A stretch of DNA of 64,000 nt from Rugalucina vietnamica (lineage: Eukaryota > Mollusca > Bivalvia > Lucinida > Lucinidae): contig OZ024869.1 in assembly GCA_964017185.1 (NCBI GenBank), positions 59,112,761 to 59,176,760 on the forward strand. Reading direction: 5' to 3'. The notes beneath the pieces are model-generated. The model did no database searches, was not told where the DNA came from, and saw nothing but the letters and a program-made list of their open reading frames with translations. The translations under genes and the position numbers were made by a program. Shown one piece after another: positions 63,263-64,000 of this stretch. Every line of letters begins with the position of its first letter. Within the stretch, counting starts at the first letter, position 1.

Positions 63263-64000
63263 AGTGCCTAGAAATGTTACAGAAGGATAGTTCTTATCGT
63301 CTATACAGTCAAACCTTTTCTGGCGGGTAAGTCGTGCGGATCGAATTTTCAAATTTCTAGCTCCTTGACTAAATAAGTGTCTTTCTCTTAAAACATTGCT
63401 AAATATTAAAAAAACGATACTCATACTCAATACTAATAAACCCATATTATGTACCAATCTAACCTGACCTTCGTTTCAAATATCAAAAAATCTGTAATTT
63501 GTGTATCAGAAACTTAGCTAGAATCTCTTATTACATGTAGTTTGAGTCAATCCTGATCAAGAACAAGGCGTTATCAAATAATTTTAATGACAAACATTGA
63601 TAAACAAACACACCATGCCCTTATTAAAAATGATAGAAATAATAGATGTAAGGAAAATGTCCTAATTTCAGAGTTTATTTCGCTAGTATCGTTTATCAGA
63701 ACAAAACATTTAAACTAGCAGGGTTTCAAAGTATATGCAGAGTCAAAAAATACATGAAGATACTAAATGTTTAAGATCGGGGGTCTCAGAGACCAAAATA
63801 AGGGCCCATTCCAAACAGAATTTCCAATCTAGAGAAAAAGTCCAAATTATTGCTGAAATTTAATATTTCTGTTATTTCATGTAAACAGATAATATTGAAA
63901 TTGTTATATTCAACACCTACTTTTATAATGATGCTGAGGTCAGGTTATAGCCAAGTTAAAAACCGGTTTAACCCCGCCATTGCATTATAGATCGATACTT
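63263..64000. other. No recognisable gene or repeat
   Basis: AT-rich sequence. The last ~40 bp ('aaccggtttaaccccgcc') faintly resemble the Penelope-like 3' region near 6915, too short to call. Confidence 0.45.

Overview
The window is eukaryotic repeat-dominated DNA, most likely from a bivalve mollusc. It is AT-rich, has no operons and shows no convincing host exon. It is packed with CR1/L1-type LINEs, a Gypsy element of the Gmr1 type, Penelope-like fragments, tRNA-derived SINEs and several copies of an interspersed element starting TTAGCTCACC that I associate with mollusc genomes. The species assignment is inference.

Layout. 1-3.7 kb: a ~190-bp satellite interrupted by a SINE, a truncated Helitron-like (HINE-like) element and a 70-bp minisatellite. 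3.7-10.8 kb: a decayed Gmr1-type LTR retrotransposon (minus strand) broken by a Penelope-like element. 10.8-16.2 kb: a 361-bp foldback element and a diverged ~185-bp array carrying a complete HINE-like element. 16.2-19.9 kb: an L1/Tx1-type LINE, a Kolobok end fragment and a LINE endonuclease fragment. 19.9-47.3 kb: one old CR1-like LINE (here LINE B) split into four pieces by later insertions: a Kolobok-type DNA transposon, LINE C, and LINE F. LINE F is itself split by LINE E, and LINE E is split by a nearly intact Gmr1 element. This gives four nested levels. Frames and target-site duplications support several of the joins. 47.3-54 kb: an LTR-like stretch, another complete HINE-like element, a truncated gag-like ORF and a Penelope 3' remnant. 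54-60 kb: a second nest, in which ~0.9-kb inverted arms enclose a ~3-kb TIR element flanked by GATC, which encloses a Harbinger-like MITE built of CGTA words, which encloses a SINE. 60-64 kb: diverged satellite, microsatellites and hairpin repeats.

How the parts work. The most intact element is the Gmr1-type retrotransposon at 32704-40610. It has 789-bp LTRs differing at three visible positions, a tRNA-Pro-like primer site, a polypurine tract and one 1662-residue Gag-Pol ORF. Integrase lies before reverse transcriptase, which is unusual for Gypsy. Its U3 carries three perfect heat-shock-element matches upstream of the TATA box. LINEs E and F each carry a hydrophobic leader ending in a 2A-type NPGP motif ahead of a coiled-coil/RRM-type ORF1. 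The non-autonomous elements would depend on enzymes supplied elsewhere in the genome. Nothing was computed: alignments, motifs and boundaries were read by eye, and boundaries are usually good to a few bases where a duplication is cited and to tens of bases otherwise.
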